Shown here: positions 1 through 7,800 of the stretch, piece by piece
How the letters are laid out: the number at the start of each line of letters is the position of its first letter
Position numbering within the stretch: position 1 is the stretch's first letter
DNA from: Moorella thermoacetica
Lineage (GTDB): Bacteria > Bacillota > DSM-521 > Neomoorellales > Neomoorellaceae
Direction: 5' to 3'
Length of the DNA: 64,000 bases
Assembly (NCBI RefSeq): GCF_001267405.1
Contig: NZ_CP012369.1
Coordinates: 708,001 to 772,000, forward strand
Program-made: the position numbers and the translations under genes
Notes under the pieces: generated by a model
What the model was told of the DNA's origin: nothing
The model's database searches: none
Seen by the model: the letters and a program-made list of their open reading frames with translations, nothing else

Positions 1-902
1 CCGCCGTGATAAAAGGTAAAGGCCAGGTCCAGGGGGGCCTGCCGGCAGGAGTAAACACCCGGGAGACGGCGACGACCGGCCCGGGCACCCCGGGAACAAC
101 CCGACCGGCCGGGACCCCTGCGGAAGGGGCCTTAAAAACCGGCCTGCCTTTAGAGGGAGAAGGGCGACAAGCCAGCGCCGGGAAACCCGTTACCGATGCA
201 AATAGTATGGAAATTGCTGACAGGTCGGCAGGGATGCCCTTTGTTCCCGATAACCGGCAGGCGCCGATGGCTTCCGGGGAAGGGAGACCCCCTGTCAGAG
301 GGCCGGTTCCCGGTAACAGCTTGCTGGCCGGTGACTATAATCCTGCAAATACCGGGCCGAGTAACCGCGAGCCGGCCGGGGAGACCCTGACAAGCAGCGG
401 TGGTAGTTCGCCGGTGGGGCCGGCCGCTTTTAACGCCGTCATGGGAGGAAACAGCCAGCAGGCGGGGAACCAGGTAGCCCAGATCAACAACCTGCCGGAG
501 GTGTTTGCCACCATCCTCAGCACAGCCCGCCTGGCCGCCACCAACGGCAGGCAGGAACTGGAACTCCAGCTGCAACCGGAAAACCTGGGTAAATTGAAAC
601 TCCGGGCTTTACTGGACGGGGGGCGGTTGACCCTGCAACTGCTGGTAGAAAGCAGCGAAGCCGCCCGGGCCCTCCAGGCGGCGGTGCCGGAAATGCGCCA
701 GGCCGCGGCCGTCCAGGGCCTGCGCCTGGACCAGGTCCAGGTGCAGGTGGGCGGCGATGGCCAGGGCGGCGGCCGCCACCAGGCAGACAGCCAGGGTGAA
801 TACCGCCAGGGTGCCGGCTGGCGGCGCCAGTCCCCGGGGTGGCCGGGTAGCCCGGACCTGGAAGGAACCATTAACCGGTACCGGCTGGATTACCTGGCCT
901 GA
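1..902 (+). CDS. fliK: Flagellar hook-length control protein FliK (5' end outside window)
   Basis: The reading frame is open to the left edge of the window, so the true start is outside; the GTG at position 6 is only the first available start codon. About 150 visible residues rich in Gly, Pro, Thr and Ala form a low-complexity spacer. They are followed by a C-terminal Flg_hook domain (about residues 155-245 of the visible part) with the typical core LELQLQPENLGKLKLRAL. FliK is the secreted ruler that switches flagellar export from hook to filament substrates. It lies directly upstream of flgD, the usual order in Firmicute flagellar operons. Family assignment is firm from the C-terminal domain; the Pro/Gly-rich part is poorly conserved in all FliK proteins. 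Confidence 0.85.
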   Translation, partial: AVIKGKGQVQGGLPAGVNTRETATTGPGTPGTTRPAGTPAEGALKTGLPLEGEGRQASAGKPVTDANSMEIADRSAGMPFVPDNRQAPMASGEGRPPVRGPVPGNSLLAGDYNPANTGPSNREPAGETLTSSGGSSPVGPAAFNAVMGGNSQQAGNQVAQINNLPEVFATILSTARLAATNGRQELELQLQPENLGKLKLRALLDGGRLTLQLLVESSEAARALQAAVPEMRQAAAVQGLRLDQVQVQVGGDGQGGGRHQADSQGEYRQGAGWRRQSPGWPGSPDLEGTINRYRLDYLA

Positions 903-1011
903 GGTAACTGGCCGGCGGATTTTAGCCGCCCGGCGGGCCTTAATACCAGGCTCGCAGTAGTGAACACCCGGTGCTAGCTTATTATTAGCTCTGAATCAAG
1001 GGGGAGTGATG

Positions 1012-1431
1012 ATGAACGTCACCGGGGTGACGGCTGCTACCACGGGAACAACCAGCACAGTGCCCAACAAGGGCCTGGGTAAGGACGACTTTCTGAAGCT
1101 ACTGGCAGCCCAGCTCCAAAACCAGGACCCGCTGAACCCTGTGAGTAACACCGATTTTATCGCCCAGATGGCCCAGTTCAGCGTCCTGGAACAGATGAAC
1201 AACTTATATGAGAGCTTCAATGAGGCCTTAATGCTCCAGGCGGTAGGGTTGATCGGCAAAGAAGTGACCGCCAGGATCAACGACCAGACCCTGACGGGAA
1301 CGGTGAGTAAAGTTAACTGGAGCCCGGAGGGGATCATCCTGACGGTGGGGGAGCAGCAGGTATCTTTGAAGGATGTCCAGGAGGTAGCCCTGCCGGCAAA
1401 CGCGTCACCAACACCGGCCGCCGCCGGGTAG
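1012..1431 (+). CDS. flgD: Flagellar hook assembly (cap) protein FlgD
   Basis: A 139-residue protein carrying the FlgD N-terminal signature (about residues 14-65), with the segments KDDFLKLLAAQLQNQDPLNP and DFIAQMAQFSVLEQM. FlgD caps the growing hook rod and guides polymerisation of the hook protein. The protein is short, as in Bacillus, and lacks the long Ig-like C-terminal domain of the enterobacterial form. Three start codons sit in a row (GTG 1006, ATG 1009, ATG 1012). I chose ATG 1012 because the AGGGGGAG ribosome site just upstream is then at workable spacing. It follows fliK by about 110 bp and probably shares its transcript. Confidence 0.9.
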   Translation: MNVTGVTAATTGTTSTVPNKGLGKDDFLKLLAAQLQNQDPLNPVSNTDFIAQMAQFSVLEQMNNLYESFNEALMLQAVGLIGKEVTARINDQTLTGTVSKVNWSPEGIILTVGEQQVSLKDVQEVALPANASPTPAAAG

Positions 1432-1620
1432 CCACCAGTTATGCCGCGGTGGCGCTTGGAGAGTAAAAAGGCATCAGCCCCCGGCCTGTTTTGGGGCGGG
1501 AAGTTGCCTGCAAGTAATAACTGGCTGATAGCAGTGACAAGACCGGGCTTAAAGTTGAGATCCTGATAAACTGTTGATGGGCAACTTGTTATGGGCTAGC
1601 CGAGAGATCAGGTGATAGGA

Positions 1621-2007
1621 ATGGCTATTGTCGACCCGCGAGTATTAACGCCGTTAAAGGCCCCGGTTCCGGCAGTGAAACCATCGCCGGGACCAATTGG
1701 AAAGGGAGCCAGAGCTGCCGTATCTTTCCAGACGGTGTTAAAGGAACAGATGGGCGGTCTCAAGTTTTCCCGCCACGCCAGCGAGCGCCTGGAAAGCCGG
1801 GGGATAAACCTCTCGGCGCAACAAATGGCCCGCCTGGAGGATGGTGTGCGAAGGGCCGCCGGCAAGGGCGCCCGGGAATCCCTGGTGCTCCTGGACGACC
1901 TGGCCCTGGTGGTCAGCGTCAAGAACCGCACGGTCATCACCGCCGCCGCCAGGCAGGACCTGCAAGAGAACGTCTTTACCAATATCGACAGCGCCGTGTT
2001 GCTATAA
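1621..2007 (+). CDS. Flagellar operon protein (TIGR02530 type)
   Basis: A 128-residue protein whose C-terminal two thirds (from KFSRHASERLESRGI onward) matches the small flagellar-operon protein family found between flgD and flgE in many Firmicutes. No enzyme motif is visible and the molecular role is not established; family membership implies a part in hook assembly. ATG 1621 is preferred over an in-frame GTG at 1612, because AGGTGAT at 1610-1616 then serves as ribosome binding site. The 180 bp upstream (1432-1620) contain no gene I can support. Confidence 0.8.
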   Translation: MAIVDPRVLTPLKAPVPAVKPSPGPIGKGARAAVSFQTVLKEQMGGLKFSRHASERLESRGINLSAQQMARLEDGVRRAAGKGARESLVLLDDLALVVSVKNRTVITAAARQDLQENVFTNIDSAVLL

Positions 2008-2157
2008 AGGTTTTCAGGTTCGGCCTCTGGTACGGCCTCCAGATAATGAACGGTTTTTTACCAGCAATATTACTTTCATCACAGGGCCGGACCCCGAAGG
2101 GGAGGCCCGCAGGCTGCCGAACGACAGAGGCGGCCGAAAAGAAGGGGGTAATTTACC

Positions 2158-2985
2158 ATGATGCGTTCCCTTTATTCCGGCGTGTCGGGCTTACGCACCC
2201 ACCAGACACGCATGGACGTCATCGGCGACAACATCGCCAACGTCAACACCGTGGGTTTCAAGCGCAGCGCCGTGACCTTTAAAGACGTCTTTTACCAGAC
2301 CCTGCGCGGCGGCTCGGCCGGCGATAGCGGGGGGACAGGAATGGGTGGTACCAACCCCCAGCAAATCGGCCTGGGCGTCACTTTAGGGAGCATTGATGTG
2401 GTGCATACCCAGGGCGCCGCCGCGTCCACTGGCAATGGGACGGACTTAATGATCCAGGGAGATGGATTCTTCAGGGTTTCCGATGGGACGAATACTTATT
2501 ATACCCGCGCCGGGGCCTTTCACTTCGACAACGAAGGGTTCCTGGTGACAACAGACGGATTAAAGGTTTTGGGAACTGATGATAACCCAATCCAGATTGC
2601 TGATATGAACGATCCAACTACCATGCCCCAGAGTTATAGCATTGACAAGATGGGTGTAGTGCATTACGTGGACAGTACAGGAGCAGCCCTGCAAGCGGGG
2701 ACGATCAGCATAGCCAAGTTTTCCAACCCTTCCGGTTTAGAAAAAATTGGCCAAAACCTTTACCGGGCTACAACCAGCTCGGGTGATCCGGGCTCGGAAC
2801 TTACTCCTGGTCAGGGCTCCTTGGCCAATACCACCATCATCCCCTCGGCCCTGGAGATGTCCAATGTCGACCTGGCCCAGGAGTTTACCGACATGATCAT
2901 CACCGAGCGCGGCTTCCAGGCCAATGCCCGGACCATCACAACATCCGACCAGATGCTTCAGGAGCTGGTTAACCTGAAACGGTAA
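2158..2985 (+). CDS. flgE: Flagellar hook protein FlgE (short, FlgE/FlgG family)
   Basis: A 275-residue rod/hook family protein. The N-terminus has the Flg_bb_rod motif (SLYSGVSGLRTHQ, then DNIANVNTVGFK). The middle has the FlgE/F/G beta domain (DLMIQGDGFFRV), and the C-terminus has the conserved helix SNVDLAQEFTDMIITERGFQ. Position directly after flgD and the TIGR02530 protein argues for the hook protein, although its length is close to a distal rod FlgG, the name given to the equivalent Bacillus gene. Extracellular, exported by the flagellar type III apparatus. ATG 2158 follows a GGGGG run at suitable distance; a second ATG is adjacent. Confidence 0.85.
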   Translation: MMRSLYSGVSGLRTHQTRMDVIGDNIANVNTVGFKRSAVTFKDVFYQTLRGGSAGDSGGTGMGGTNPQQIGLGVTLGSIDVVHTQGAAASTGNGTDLMIQGDGFFRVSDGTNTYYTRAGAFHFDNEGFLVTTDGLKVLGTDDNPIQIADMNDPTTMPQSYSIDKMGVVHYVDSTGAALQAGTISIAKFSNPSGLEKIGQNLYRATTSSGDPGSELTPGQGSLANTTIIPSALEMSNVDLAQEFTDMIITERGFQANARTITTSDQMLQELVNLKR

Positions 2986-3193
2986 CTCTACAATGTATTA
3001 TAAATGAACCTTAAGGGACGGATTTCCTGGAAGCAACCTGGCGGAAAAAACGTCCGGTTCTATAAGGGCGGCCAGGGTGACCCCGGCAGTGTCCGGGGCC
3101 CGGAGGTGTCTTCCTGGGAACCTTCTCTGGCGCAAGAGTAGATTTTGTCCATAGCGATTGTCGACCCTAACCAAAACGAAAATGAAGGAATAA

Positions 3194-3229
3194 CAGGGAG
3201 TTGGGGGCTATAAAGGCCCCGACTTCCTG
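3194..3229. repeat. 13-bp inverted repeat upstream of flbD
   Basis: The arms (from 3194, and ending at 3229) pair over 13 positions with two G-T wobbles, around a loop containing TATAAAG. No T-run follows, so it is not a classical terminator on the plus strand. It lies within the 277-bp gap between flgE and flbD and could be a transcript-processing or attenuation structure. I see nothing else recognisable in that gap. Confidence 0.5.
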
Positions 3230-3262
3230 CCTCTGACTTCTGATTTACAGGGGGCGGCAGGC

Positions 3263-3472
3263 ATGATCAAGGTTACCACCCTGGATAAGCGGGAGATAAT
3301 CCTCAATGCCGAACTAATCGAGCGGATTGAGAGCGTGCCGGAAACAGTCATTACCCTGACCAGCGGTAAGAAGATCCTGGTGACCCAGACGGCCGAGGAG
3401 ATTATGGAACGGGTGATCGCCTACCGGCGCCTGATCCTCCAGCCGGTCGACTCTCAGGACGGGGTGAATTAG
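3263..3472 (+). CDS. flbD: Flagellar protein FlbD/SwrD
   Basis: A 69-residue FlbD-family protein (motifs IKVTTLDKREIILNAELIE and LTSGKKILVTQTAEEI). In Bacillus the homologue SwrD raises flagellar motor torque. It is encoded between the hook gene and the stator genes motA and motB, the same arrangement as in many clostridia. This order fits a role linked to the stator. It ends four bases before the proposed TTG start of motA, so the two are very likely translationally coupled. Confidence 0.88.
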   Translation: MIKVTTLDKREIILNAELIERIESVPETVITLTSGKKILVTQTAEEIMERVIAYRRLILQPVDSQDGVN

Positions 3473-3475
3473 AGG

Positions 3476-4294
3476 TTGCATCGGATAGATTTTATGACCG
3501 TGCTGGGCATTGTGGCCGGTATCGGGCTCATGGTCGGCGCCCTCATCATGGGCGGTAACCCGAAACTCTTCTGGAGCGTGCCCTCGCTGATGGTCACCGT
3601 GGGCGGGTCATTTGCCGCCGTGCTTATCAACTTCAGCTTTCAGGATATCAAGAACGTCTTTGGCACCGTGAAACAGGCCTTTACCACCGACCTCATGGAC
3701 CCGGAAGAACTCATCGAGGTCTTCGGCGAGCTGGCCCGCAAGGCCCGGCGGGAGGGGTTGCTCGCCCTGGAGGATGACGCCAACCGCCTGGAGGACCCCT
3801 TCTTCGCCAAGGGCATCCAGATGATGGTCGACGCCATGGAGCCCCAGATGATCCGGGAGATCCTGGAGACGGATATGGCCTACATGGCCCGGCGCCATGA
3901 GATTGGTTACGGCATCTTTAAAACCTGGGGGAACCTAGCGCCTTCCTTCGGCCTCATCGGCACCCTCATCGGCCTGGTGCAGATGCTCGCCAAATTGGAT
4001 AAGCCGGAGACCCTGGGCCCCAGCATGGCCCTGGCCCTGATTACGACTTTCTACGGCGCCATTATGGCCTACATGATCTTTATCCCCCTGGCGGGGAAAT
4101 TGAGTCTCCGCAGCGAGCAGGAGATGATGCTGCACCAGATGATGCTGGAGGGCATTATCGCCATCCAGTCGGGGGTGAACCCGCGCATCCTGGAAGAACA
4201 CCTGCGCTCTTTCCTGGCGCCGGTCAGTAACCGCCGCCGGCAGCCGGGAGAAGAAACTTTATCCGGTGAAGAAGCCTTCCGGCAAAGGATTTGA
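3476..4294 (+). CDS. motA: Flagellar motor stator protein MotA
   Basis: A 272-residue inner-membrane protein of the MotA/ExbB family. Two N-terminal hydrophobic segments (about residues 7-52) precede a cytoplasmic loop (FAKGIQMMVDAMEPQMIRE). Two more membrane segments follow with the conserved stretches PSFGLIGTLIGLVQML and AYMIFIPLAGKL. With MotB it forms the proton- or sodium-conducting stator. TTG 3476 is used, with GGTGA at 3464-3468 as ribosome site; ATG 3494 is an alternative. The ion used cannot be decided from the sequence. Confidence 0.93.
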   Translation: MHRIDFMTVLGIVAGIGLMVGALIMGGNPKLFWSVPSLMVTVGGSFAAVLINFSFQDIKNVFGTVKQAFTTDLMDPEELIEVFGELARKARREGLLALEDDANRLEDPFFAKGIQMMVDAMEPQMIREILETDMAYMARRHEIGYGIFKTWGNLAPSFGLIGTLIGLVQMLAKLDKPETLGPSMALALITTFYGAIMAYMIFIPLAGKLSLRSEQEMMLHQMMLEGIIAIQSGVNPRILEEHLRSFLAPVSNRRRQPGEETLSGEEAFRQRI

Positions 4295-4464
4295 TCCGGG
4301 GCAGCCGCTCCTGTAGTCCCTCTTTAGATGATGTTGCGTCGCCGTCACGAACCCTGAAAACGCAAGGCTATATGGTGGCCTTTGGTCCTGGAAAGGCAGA
4401 GGAAGTAGTTCTTGATTCGGGTGCAATTTCCTGGAGCGTAAATTTTTAGGGAGAGATACCGGCC

Positions 4465-5235
4465 ATGGCCGTTAAAAAGTGGCAAAAGAAATCAGAAGAG
4501 GGAGCCCCTACCTGGATGATCACCTATTCCGACCTCATGACCCAGCTGGTGGTTTTCTTTGTCCTGCTTTTTTCCTTCTCCGTTATTAACCAGCAAAAGT
4601 TCCAGCAGTTTATCGCTTCCTACCAGGGAATGGGGATCCTGGACGGGGGCGTGTCGCCCATCGTTGAGACTGAACCCGCCCCGAGCAATTACCCCGAGAA
4701 CCTGCAAACACCGGAAGCGGCGGCGGCTCTGGCCCGGGCCCAGGAGATGATGCAGACCTACCAGACGGTGAAGAACTTTCTTACCGCGAACGGCCTGGAG
4801 TCCGAGGTGGAGGTTCGTTACGAAGACCGGGGAATCGCCCTGGATATCAAAGAGCGCATCCTCTTTGATTCCGGCCGGGCGGATTTAAAACCGGAAGCCA
4901 GGCAACTGCTGGATAAATTGTCCGGCTTGCTGAGCAGGCTGCCCAACGAGGTCAAGGTTGAGGGCTATACCGACAACCGGCCTATACATACGGTCCAGTT
5001 TCCCACCAACTGGGAGCTATCGACGGCCAGGGCGGCGAGGGTGGTACGTTATTTCATCGAAGAACACCACCTGCAGCCGGATCGCTTTATGGCCATAGGT
5101 TATGGCGAGTATCATCCACTTTATCCCAACGATTCGCCGGAACATATGGCGGAAAACCGGCGCGTAGTATTACTCCTGGGTGTGAACGGCAGCCAGCAGA
5201 CCCAGGGAAAAGAGGTGTATAAGAATGCCCCCTAA
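4465..5235 (+). CDS. motB: Flagellar motor stator protein MotB
   Basis: A 256-residue stator subunit. The N-terminus has the single membrane helix with the ion-binding aspartate (Asp23 in TYSDLMTQLVVFF). A linker follows, then a C-terminal OmpA-like peptidoglycan-binding domain (about residues 120-240) with FDSGRADLKPEA and VEGYTDNRPI. It anchors the MotA/MotB stator to the cell wall. A 170-bp gap separates it from motA. In that gap a stretch around 4340-4380 resembles, weakly, the dispersed non-coding element described elsewhere in this window. Confidence 0.93.
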   Translation: MAVKKWQKKSEEGAPTWMITYSDLMTQLVVFFVLLFSFSVINQQKFQQFIASYQGMGILDGGVSPIVETEPAPSNYPENLQTPEAAAALARAQEMMQTYQTVKNFLTANGLESEVEVRYEDRGIALDIKERILFDSGRADLKPEARQLLDKLSGLLSRLPNEVKVEGYTDNRPIHTVQFPTNWELSTARAARVVRYFIEEHHLQPDRFMAIGYGEYHPLYPNDSPEHMAENRRVVLLLGVNGSQQTQGKEVYKNAP

Positions 5236-5704
5236 AGAAGCAGCAGAGAAAACAACCGAAAAAAGGGAGACCAGGGGCCGGTCCCTGGTGACTGTCCTTT
5301 TGCTCCTGGTGGTCCTCCTGTTGAGCGGCGGCTACGTTTATTACTTTTTCTTCGGCGGCAACAGCCGTGGTATGGCGGCGGCGCCCACCGGCAACAACCC
5401 TGAACCGGCGGCGCTGCAGAAATTGAGCCTGGATAGTATTGTCGTCAACCTGGCTGATCCCGGCCTGCACCATTATCTACGGGCGAAGATTACCATGGAA
5501 TACAGCGACCCCAAATTGGCTACCGAGCTCAATGATAAGCTTTACCGCGTCCGGGACACCATCATTTCCGTACTGCGGAGCAAGAAAACCGACGACCTGC
5601 AGAACGAGGAAGCCCTGAAGCGGGAACTCCTGACGGCCATAAATTCCCAGCTGACGGCCGGGCAGGTGCGGGCCCTTTATTTTGAAGAGTTTATTATCCA
5701 GTAG
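5225..5704 (+). CDS. fliL: Flagellar basal body-associated protein FliL
   Basis: A 159-residue single-pass membrane protein: a short charged cytoplasmic N-terminus, one helix (about residues 19-39, VTVLLLLVVLLLSGGYVYYF), then the periplasmic FliL domain ending in ALYFEEFIIQ, the usual FliL C-terminus. FliL surrounds the stator and helps recruit or stabilise MotAB. It overlaps the end of motB by 11 bases, which indicates translational coupling. An ordinary member of the family in length and content. Confidence 0.9.
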   Translation: MPPKEAAEKTTEKRETRGRSLVTVLLLLVVLLLSGGYVYYFFFGGNSRGMAAAPTGNNPEPAALQKLSLDSIVVNLADPGLHHYLRAKITMEYSDPKLATELNDKLYRVRDTIISVLRSKKTDDLQNEEALKRELLTAINSQLTAGQVRALYFEEFIIQ

Positions 5705-5717
5705 AGGAGTTCCAAAG

Positions 5718-6092
5718 ATGGGGTTAACGGAAGAGGAGATCCAGAAGCTTTTACAGGCTATGGAAGCCGGGGAAGACCAGCCACGGGTGGAGAAGGCCCG
5801 TTTTGCCCCCCTGCAGCCGGCGCCGGCGCCCGGCGTTACGGCCGATTTCAAGCGCATCGCCGACGTACCCCTGCGCCTGAAAGCCGAGCTCGGCCGGACC
5901 CGCATGACGGTCAAGGAAATCCTGGACTTAAAGGACGGGTCCGTCATTGTCCTGGATAAACTGGCGGGCGAACCGGTGGACTTGCTGGTGAACGACATTC
6001 CCCTGGCGAAGGGCGAGGTCGTGGTGATTAACGACGCCTTTGGCGTCAGGATCAACAGCCTGGCGGCCGTCGAGGAAGAAGGGCAGAGTTAG
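5718..6092 (+). CDS. fliN: Flagellar motor switch protein FliN (SpoA domain)
   Basis: A 124-residue protein with a C-terminal SpoA domain (VPLRLKAELGRTRMTVKEIL through VVINDAFGVRI), the C-ring module of FliN/FliY. The N-terminal segment EEEIQKLLQAM resembles the EIDALL peptide at the start of FliM and FliY. ATG 5718 is chosen over an upstream in-frame ATG at 5682, because GAGGAG lies eight bases before it and the longer form would overlap fliL. The window holds a second SpoA protein, FliY, at 22718, so this organism has both a short and a long form. Confidence 0.85.
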   Translation: MGLTEEEIQKLLQAMEAGEDQPRVEKARFAPLQPAPAPGVTADFKRIADVPLRLKAELGRTRMTVKEILDLKDGSVIVLDKLAGEPVDLLVNDIPLAKGEVVVINDAFGVRINSLAAVEEEGQS

Positions 6093-6093
6093 G

Positions 6094-6501
6094 ATGGATC
6101 GCGAACTGGTCCTGGCCCTGGTACGCCTGGCGATCTTCCTACCCCTGGTCCTGGCCCTGGCCTATATCACCGTGCGCTTCGGCCTGGGTCGTGTCACCGG
6201 CCTGGCCACTGGTTCCGGGAATCTAGAAGTGCTGGAGCGGGTACAGTTGAGTAACAAAACCGGACTGGCGGTTATCCGCTGTGGGGAAAGGTATTTCCTG
6301 GTCGGCCTGGGGGATGGACCCCCGGCGTTGCTCGCGGAGCTGCCCGATTACCCGGCAGAAGTAGCCGAGGCCGGGGAGATCAAAGTCTATCCATTACAAT
6401 CCCTGGAGAAAGGGGAGCCAGGGGCGGTTACCGGAGGTACAGGCCGGGTGGCAGAGTTGTTGCAGGCCGGCTGGCAGAGGCTCAGGCGACATGATGGCTA
6501 G
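6094..6501 (+). CDS. fliO: Flagellar biosynthesis protein FliO
   Basis: A 135-residue small membrane protein: one N-terminal helix (about residues 4-26, LVLALVRLAIFLPLVLALAY), then a basic cytoplasmic domain with the FliO/FliZ core LEVLERVQLSNKTGLAVIRC. FliO is a chaperone-like factor for assembly of the FliP ring of the export gate, and the gene sits directly before fliP as expected. ATG 6094 lies just after the fliN stop. A longer in-frame reading starts inside fliN and is unlikely. Confidence 0.85.
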   Translation: MDRELVLALVRLAIFLPLVLALAYITVRFGLGRVTGLATGSGNLEVLERVQLSNKTGLAVIRCGERYFLVGLGDGPPALLAELPDYPAEVAEAGEIKVYPLQSLEKGEPGAVTGGTGRVAELLQAGWQRLRRHDG

Positions 6502-7444
6502 GGATCTAGCGACGGTGGGGCGGCGACGGCGGCAGGTGCAGATGCCGGCGTACCGCAGCCGGCCGGATTGGCCGGGGGCGGGGGGATTCCACCGGGCGGG
6601 GCCAGTGGAGCAGGGCACCGGTTTCGCCCTGGAAGAAGCCACTGCGGTGGAGAGCAATGGCCGGGGGACCCCGCCGGCCGTAAGGCAGCCGTTATGGCCC
6701 CTGGTCCTGGGAGGCGCGGCCTTGCTGGCCGGATTGGTCCTGGGGCTTAGACCGGCCCTGGCCCAGCCGGTTCCCGTGCCCCAGGTGAACCTGAACCTGG
6801 CCCAGACCACCGACCCGCGCCAGGTGGTGGACACCGTCAGGCTGCTGATCCTGCTGACAGTTCTGGCCCTGGCGCCGGCCCTGGTCCTGCTGATGACCTC
6901 CTTTACCAGGATAATCGTTGTCCTGTCCTTCGTTCGCAGTGCCCTGGCCACCCAGCAGACGCCGCCCAACCAGATCTTAATCGGCCTGGCCCTGTTCCTG
7001 ACCTTTTTCATCATGGCGCCGGTTTACAACCAGGTAAAGACCCAGGCCATCGACCCTTACCTGGCGGGGCGAATAACCCAGGAGCAGGCCCTGGCCGCCG
7101 GGGCCCGGCCGGTGAGAGAGTTTATGTACCGCCAGACCCGGGAAAAAGACCTGGCCCTGTTCGTCCACATGTCCGGCATGGCCCAGCCCCGCACCCGGGA
7201 CGATGTGCCCCTGCATGTCCTGATCCCGGCCTTTATCATCAGCGAGCTGAAAACGGCCTTCCAGATGGGCTTTTTGATCTACATCCCGTTCCTGATAATC
7301 GATCTGGTAATTGCCAGTACCCTCATGGCCATGGGCATGTTTATGGTACCGCCAGTGATGATCTCTCTACCTTTTAAACTCATGCTCTTTGTCCTGGTTG
7401 ACGGCTGGTACTTGGTTGTCAAGTCCTTGCTGGAGAGTTTTTAG
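6491..7444 (+). CDS. fliP: Flagellar export gate protein FliP with long N-terminal extension
   Basis: The C-terminal 220 residues are a standard FliP, the main ring subunit of the type III export gate: a helix-rich core with LLTVLALAPALVLLMTSFTR, the conserved VHMSGMAQPRTRDDVPLHVL region and the closing VPPVMISLPFKLMLFVLVDG. The reading frame begins with about 65 Arg/Gly/Pro-rich residues before a signal-peptide-like segment (LVLGGAALLAGLVLGLRPAL). FliP is normally about 220-260 residues, so either the extension is real or translation starts at an internal GTG. It overlaps fliO by 11 bases from ATG 6491. Confidence 0.9.
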   Translation: MMARDLATVGRRRRQVQMPAYRSRPDWPGAGGFHRAGPVEQGTGFALEEATAVESNGRGTPPAVRQPLWPLVLGGAALLAGLVLGLRPALAQPVPVPQVNLNLAQTTDPRQVVDTVRLLILLTVLALAPALVLLMTSFTRIIVVLSFVRSALATQQTPPNQILIGLALFLTFFIMAPVYNQVKTQAIDPYLAGRITQEQALAAGARPVREFMYRQTREKDLALFVHMSGMAQPRTRDDVPLHVLIPAFIISELKTAFQMGFLIYIPFLIIDLVIASTLMAMGMFMVPPVMISLPFKLMLFVLVDGWYLVVKSLLESF

Positions 7445-7456
7445 GGAGGCAGTACT

Positions 7457-7726
7457 ATGACCCAGGAATTCGTTATCCACCTGGCCAGGGAGGCCCTGAC
7501 CACCGCCCTGCTGCTGGCGGCGCCGGCCTTAAGCTTAAGCCTCCTTGTCGGCGTGGGGATCAGCATTCTCCAGGCGACGACCCAGATCCAGGAGCAGACG
7601 CTGACCTTTGTACCCAAGATTATCGCTGTTATACTGGGCATGCTTCTGCTGGGTTCCTGGATGCTTAATACCCTGATCCAGTTTACTACCGATATTTTTG
7701 GCAACCTGGGCAGCCTGGTGAAGTAG
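7457..7726 (+). CDS. fliQ: Flagellar export gate protein FliQ
   Basis: An 89-residue protein with two membrane helices and the FliQ signature LVGVGISILQATTQIQEQTL between them. FliQ packs around the FliP-FliR core of the flagellar type III export gate. Normal length, standard position between fliP and fliR, 12 bases after fliP with a GGGAGG ribosome site. Co-transcription with its neighbours is almost certain. Confidence 0.93.
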   Translation: MTQEFVIHLAREALTTALLLAAPALSLSLLVGVGISILQATTQIQEQTLTFVPKIIAVILGMLLLGSWMLNTLIQFTTDIFGNLGSLVK

Positions 7727-7755
7727 ATTAAGGTGAAAGCTGGAATACGACTCGA

Positions 7756-7795
7756 CCAATAATTACATTTTGGCAGGACGCGATTTATGGAGGAG
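7756..7795 (+). repeat. 3' module of dispersed leader element, upstream of fliR
   Basis: The 40-bp stretch matches the 3' end of the element before cheR: a CCAATAAT start, ATTTTGG in the middle, AGGAC, and a closing ATTTATGGAGGAG that supplies the fliR ribosome site. Only the 3' module is present here, in the 74-bp fliQ-fliR gap. Similarity was judged by eye against the copies at 19819, 41552, 17418 and 9724. Confidence 0.5.
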
Positions 7796-7800
7796 CACTG

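Noticed and set aside
3000..3262. Group II intron or IS remnant between flgE and flbD
   Set aside because: No domain V-like hairpin, no transposase or maturase fragment and no target duplications; only a 13-bp inverted repeat is supported.
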